A stretch of DNA of 64,000 nucleotides from DASVVT01 sp036386415 (GTDB lineage: Bacteria > Acidobacteriota > Blastocatellia > Pyrinomonadales > Pyrinomonadaceae): NCBI GenBank assembly GCA_036386415.1, contig DASVVT010000056.1:1-64000 (forward strand). The letters are read 5' to 3'. Every line of letters starts with the position of its first letter. Position 1 is the stretch's first letter. This document shows positions 62,657-64,000 of the stretch, piece by piece. The translations under genes and the position numbers were made by a program. The notes under the pieces are model-generated. The model was not told where the DNA came from, did not search any database, and saw only the letters and a list, made by a program, of their open reading frames with translations.

Positions 62657-64000
62657 TTAACCCTGTGCGAGAAGTTGCCGCAGCACGAAGGGGAGAATGC
62701 CGCCGTGCTGGTAATAGTCGATCTCGATGGGCGTGTCTATGCGCAGGGTGACGGGCACTTCTACAGATTCGCCGCTCGTGCGGTGGACGACCAGCGTCAC
62801 GTCCTGTTGCGGCCTGATCTGCCCGCTCTCCAGACCCAGGATGTCGAAAGTCTCCGTGCCGTCAAGATTGAGCGAGGCAGCGTTTGTGCCCTCCTTGAAT
62901 TGACACGGCAGCACGCCCATACCGACGAGGTTGCTGCGATGTATGCGCTCGAAGCTCTGTGCGACGACGGCGCGCACGCCCAGAAGGCGCGTCCCCTTAG
63001 CAGCCCAGTCGCGCGAGCTTCCAGTGCCGTACTCCTGCCCGCTGATGACGACGAGCGGAACGCCCGCCGCCTGGTAGTGTATCGAAGCGTCATAAATGCT
63101 CATCTGCTCGCCAACGGGTTGCAGGGTCGTGACGCCGCCTTCAGTGCCCGGAACCATGAGGTTTTTGATGCGCACGTTGGCGAACGTGCCCCGCACCATC
63201 ACCTGATGATTGCCGCGCCGCGAGCCGTAGGAATTGAAATCCTCGACCGAGACGCCGCGCAGTTGCAGGTAGACGCCAGCCGGAGAGGTCGGCTTGATCG
63301 CTCCCGCCGGGCTGATGTGATCCGTCGTCACACTGTCGCCGAAGATGGCGAGCGGGCGCGCGCCGCGTATGTCGCAGAAGCGCCCCGCCTCCATACTGAA
63401 CCTCTCGAAGTAGGGCGGCTCCTGTATGTAGGTCGATTGCGATTCCCAGTCGTAGACGAGGCCTGTGCTGGTCGGAATCTCGTTCCAGAGCGGGTTCTGT
63501 TCCGCAAAGTCACTGTAGAGGCGGCGATACGTTTCGGGGTCGAAAGCCGCCTGCATTAACTGGTTGACCTCTTCAAGCGTCGGCCAGATGTCGCGCAGGT
63601 AAACGTCTTCACCATTCGTTCCTTTGCCCAGAGGCTCGCTGCTCATGTCGATGTTGACGCGACCCGCCAGGGCAAAGGCGACGACGAGCGGCGGGCTCAT
63701 CAGGAAGTTGGCTTTGACGCTCTGGTGAACACGCGCCTCGAAATTGCGATTGCCCGACAGCACGCTCGCCGCGACCAAATCCTGTTTGATGATGACATCT
63801 TCGATGCGCGGGTCGAGCGGCCCGGAGTTGCCGATGCAGGTCGTACAGCCGTAGCCGACCAGGTTGAAGCCGATCTGGTTGAGATACTGCTGAAGTCCGG
63901 TCTTCTCGTAATATTCCGTGACCACGCGCGAGCCGGGCGCAAGCGAGGTCTTCACAGAAGGGTCTACACGAAGCCCGCGCTCGACGGCCTTTTTCGCCAG
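62657..64000 (-). CDS. acnA: Aconitate hydratase, 3' part
   Basis: The C-terminal 447 residues of aconitase, running off the window. Cluster-ligand cysteines are in YGCTTCIGNSG. Catalytic-domain motifs GDSVTTDHISPAG and QEYGTGSSRDWAAKGTRLLG, and the family end QIRPQQDVTLVV, are present. Interconverts citrate and isocitrate in the citric acid cycle in the cytoplasm. The frame is open to base 64000 (LAKKAVERG before VKTSLAPGSRVV), so the gene starts outside. The AcnA/IRP1 type fits the sequence order better than AcnB. Confidence 0.95.
   Translation of the reverse strand: MAKKAVERGLRVDPSVKTSLAPGSRVVTEYYEKTGLQQYLNQIGFNLVGYGCTTCIGNSGPLDPRIEDVIIKQDLVAASVLSGNRNFEARVHQSVKANFLMSPPLVVAFALAGRVNIDMSSEPLGKGTNGEDVYLRDIWPTLEEVNQLMQAAFDPETYRRLYSDFAEQNPLWNEIPTSTGLVYDWESQSTYIQEPPYFERFSMEAGRFCDIRGARPLAIFGDSVTTDHISPAGAIKPTSPAGVYLQLRGVSVEDFNSYGSRRGNHQVMVRGTFANVRIKNLMVPGTEGGVTTLQPVGEQMSIYDASIHYQAAGVPLVVISGQEYGTGSSRDWAAKGTRLLGVRAVVAQSFERIHRSNLVGMGVLPCQFKEGTNAASLNLDGTETFDILGLESGQIRPQQDVTLVVHRTSGESVEVPVTLRIDTPIEIDYYQHGGILPFVLRQLLAQG

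Overview
The window looks like part of a chromosome from an Acidobacteriota bacterium, probably class Blastocatellia. The basis is gene content and style, since no rRNA or other phylogenetic marker is present. Supporting genes are a serine/threonine kinase fused to TolB-like repeats, a VWFA-related protein of the acidobacterial type, a TonB receptor with an N-terminal carboxypeptidase-regulatory domain, and many long intergenic inverted repeats. Base composition is GC-rich in the housekeeping parts. It is visibly more AT-rich around 33.1-33.7 kb and 53.8-56.7 kb.

Layout. 1-1.9 kb: remains of an integron, with four attC sites, at least three small-protein cassettes on the minus strand, an attI-like region, and a divergently transcribed intI cut to about 47 codons. 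It abuts a displaced 3' half of a tRNA-His gene followed by a terminator, so this is probably the edge of an integrated island that continues to the left. 2-32 kb: ordinary chromosome. It carries DNA repair genes (HhH-GPD glycosylase, endonuclease III), a STAND ATPase with DUF4062, the sensor kinase, ferredoxin, a BlaI/M56 pair, a TonB receptor, TPR and VWFA secreted proteins, two decayed toxin-antitoxin-type loci, and an Mla-type lipid transport operon. 57-64 kb: chromosome again, with a MidA-type methyltransferase, aldehyde dehydrogenase, a potassium channel and aconitase.

32.0-57.0 kb is accessory. It appears to consist of two adjacent elements of about 12.7 and 12.3 kb. Each is bounded by TGT...ACA ends carrying several copies of a 20-bp site. 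Packed copies lie at the left end and copies about 55-67 bp apart at the right end, and a common AAAGTTGT lies just outside every end. No matching transposase is in the window, only a 5'-truncated IS256-type gene. Cargo of the first element: thermonuclease, a BNR/VWD/Ig secreted protein, a broken STAND ATPase and a 2.1-kaa LamG protein. Cargo of the second: a patatin remnant, a zinc metalloprotease with an uncharacterised partner, an operon of hexa-GAF histidine kinase, receiver protein, unknown protein and CHAT protease, and a TIR protein fused to an HsdR-like helicase whose motor motifs are destroyed. The kinase-to-CHAT operon and the TIR/HsdR fusion are the best candidates for an undescribed conflict or signalling system.

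The chromosome also carries several families of long intergenic inverted repeats. Two of them are built from 7-nt units containing a stop codon, which places a stop in every reading frame next to a large hairpin.
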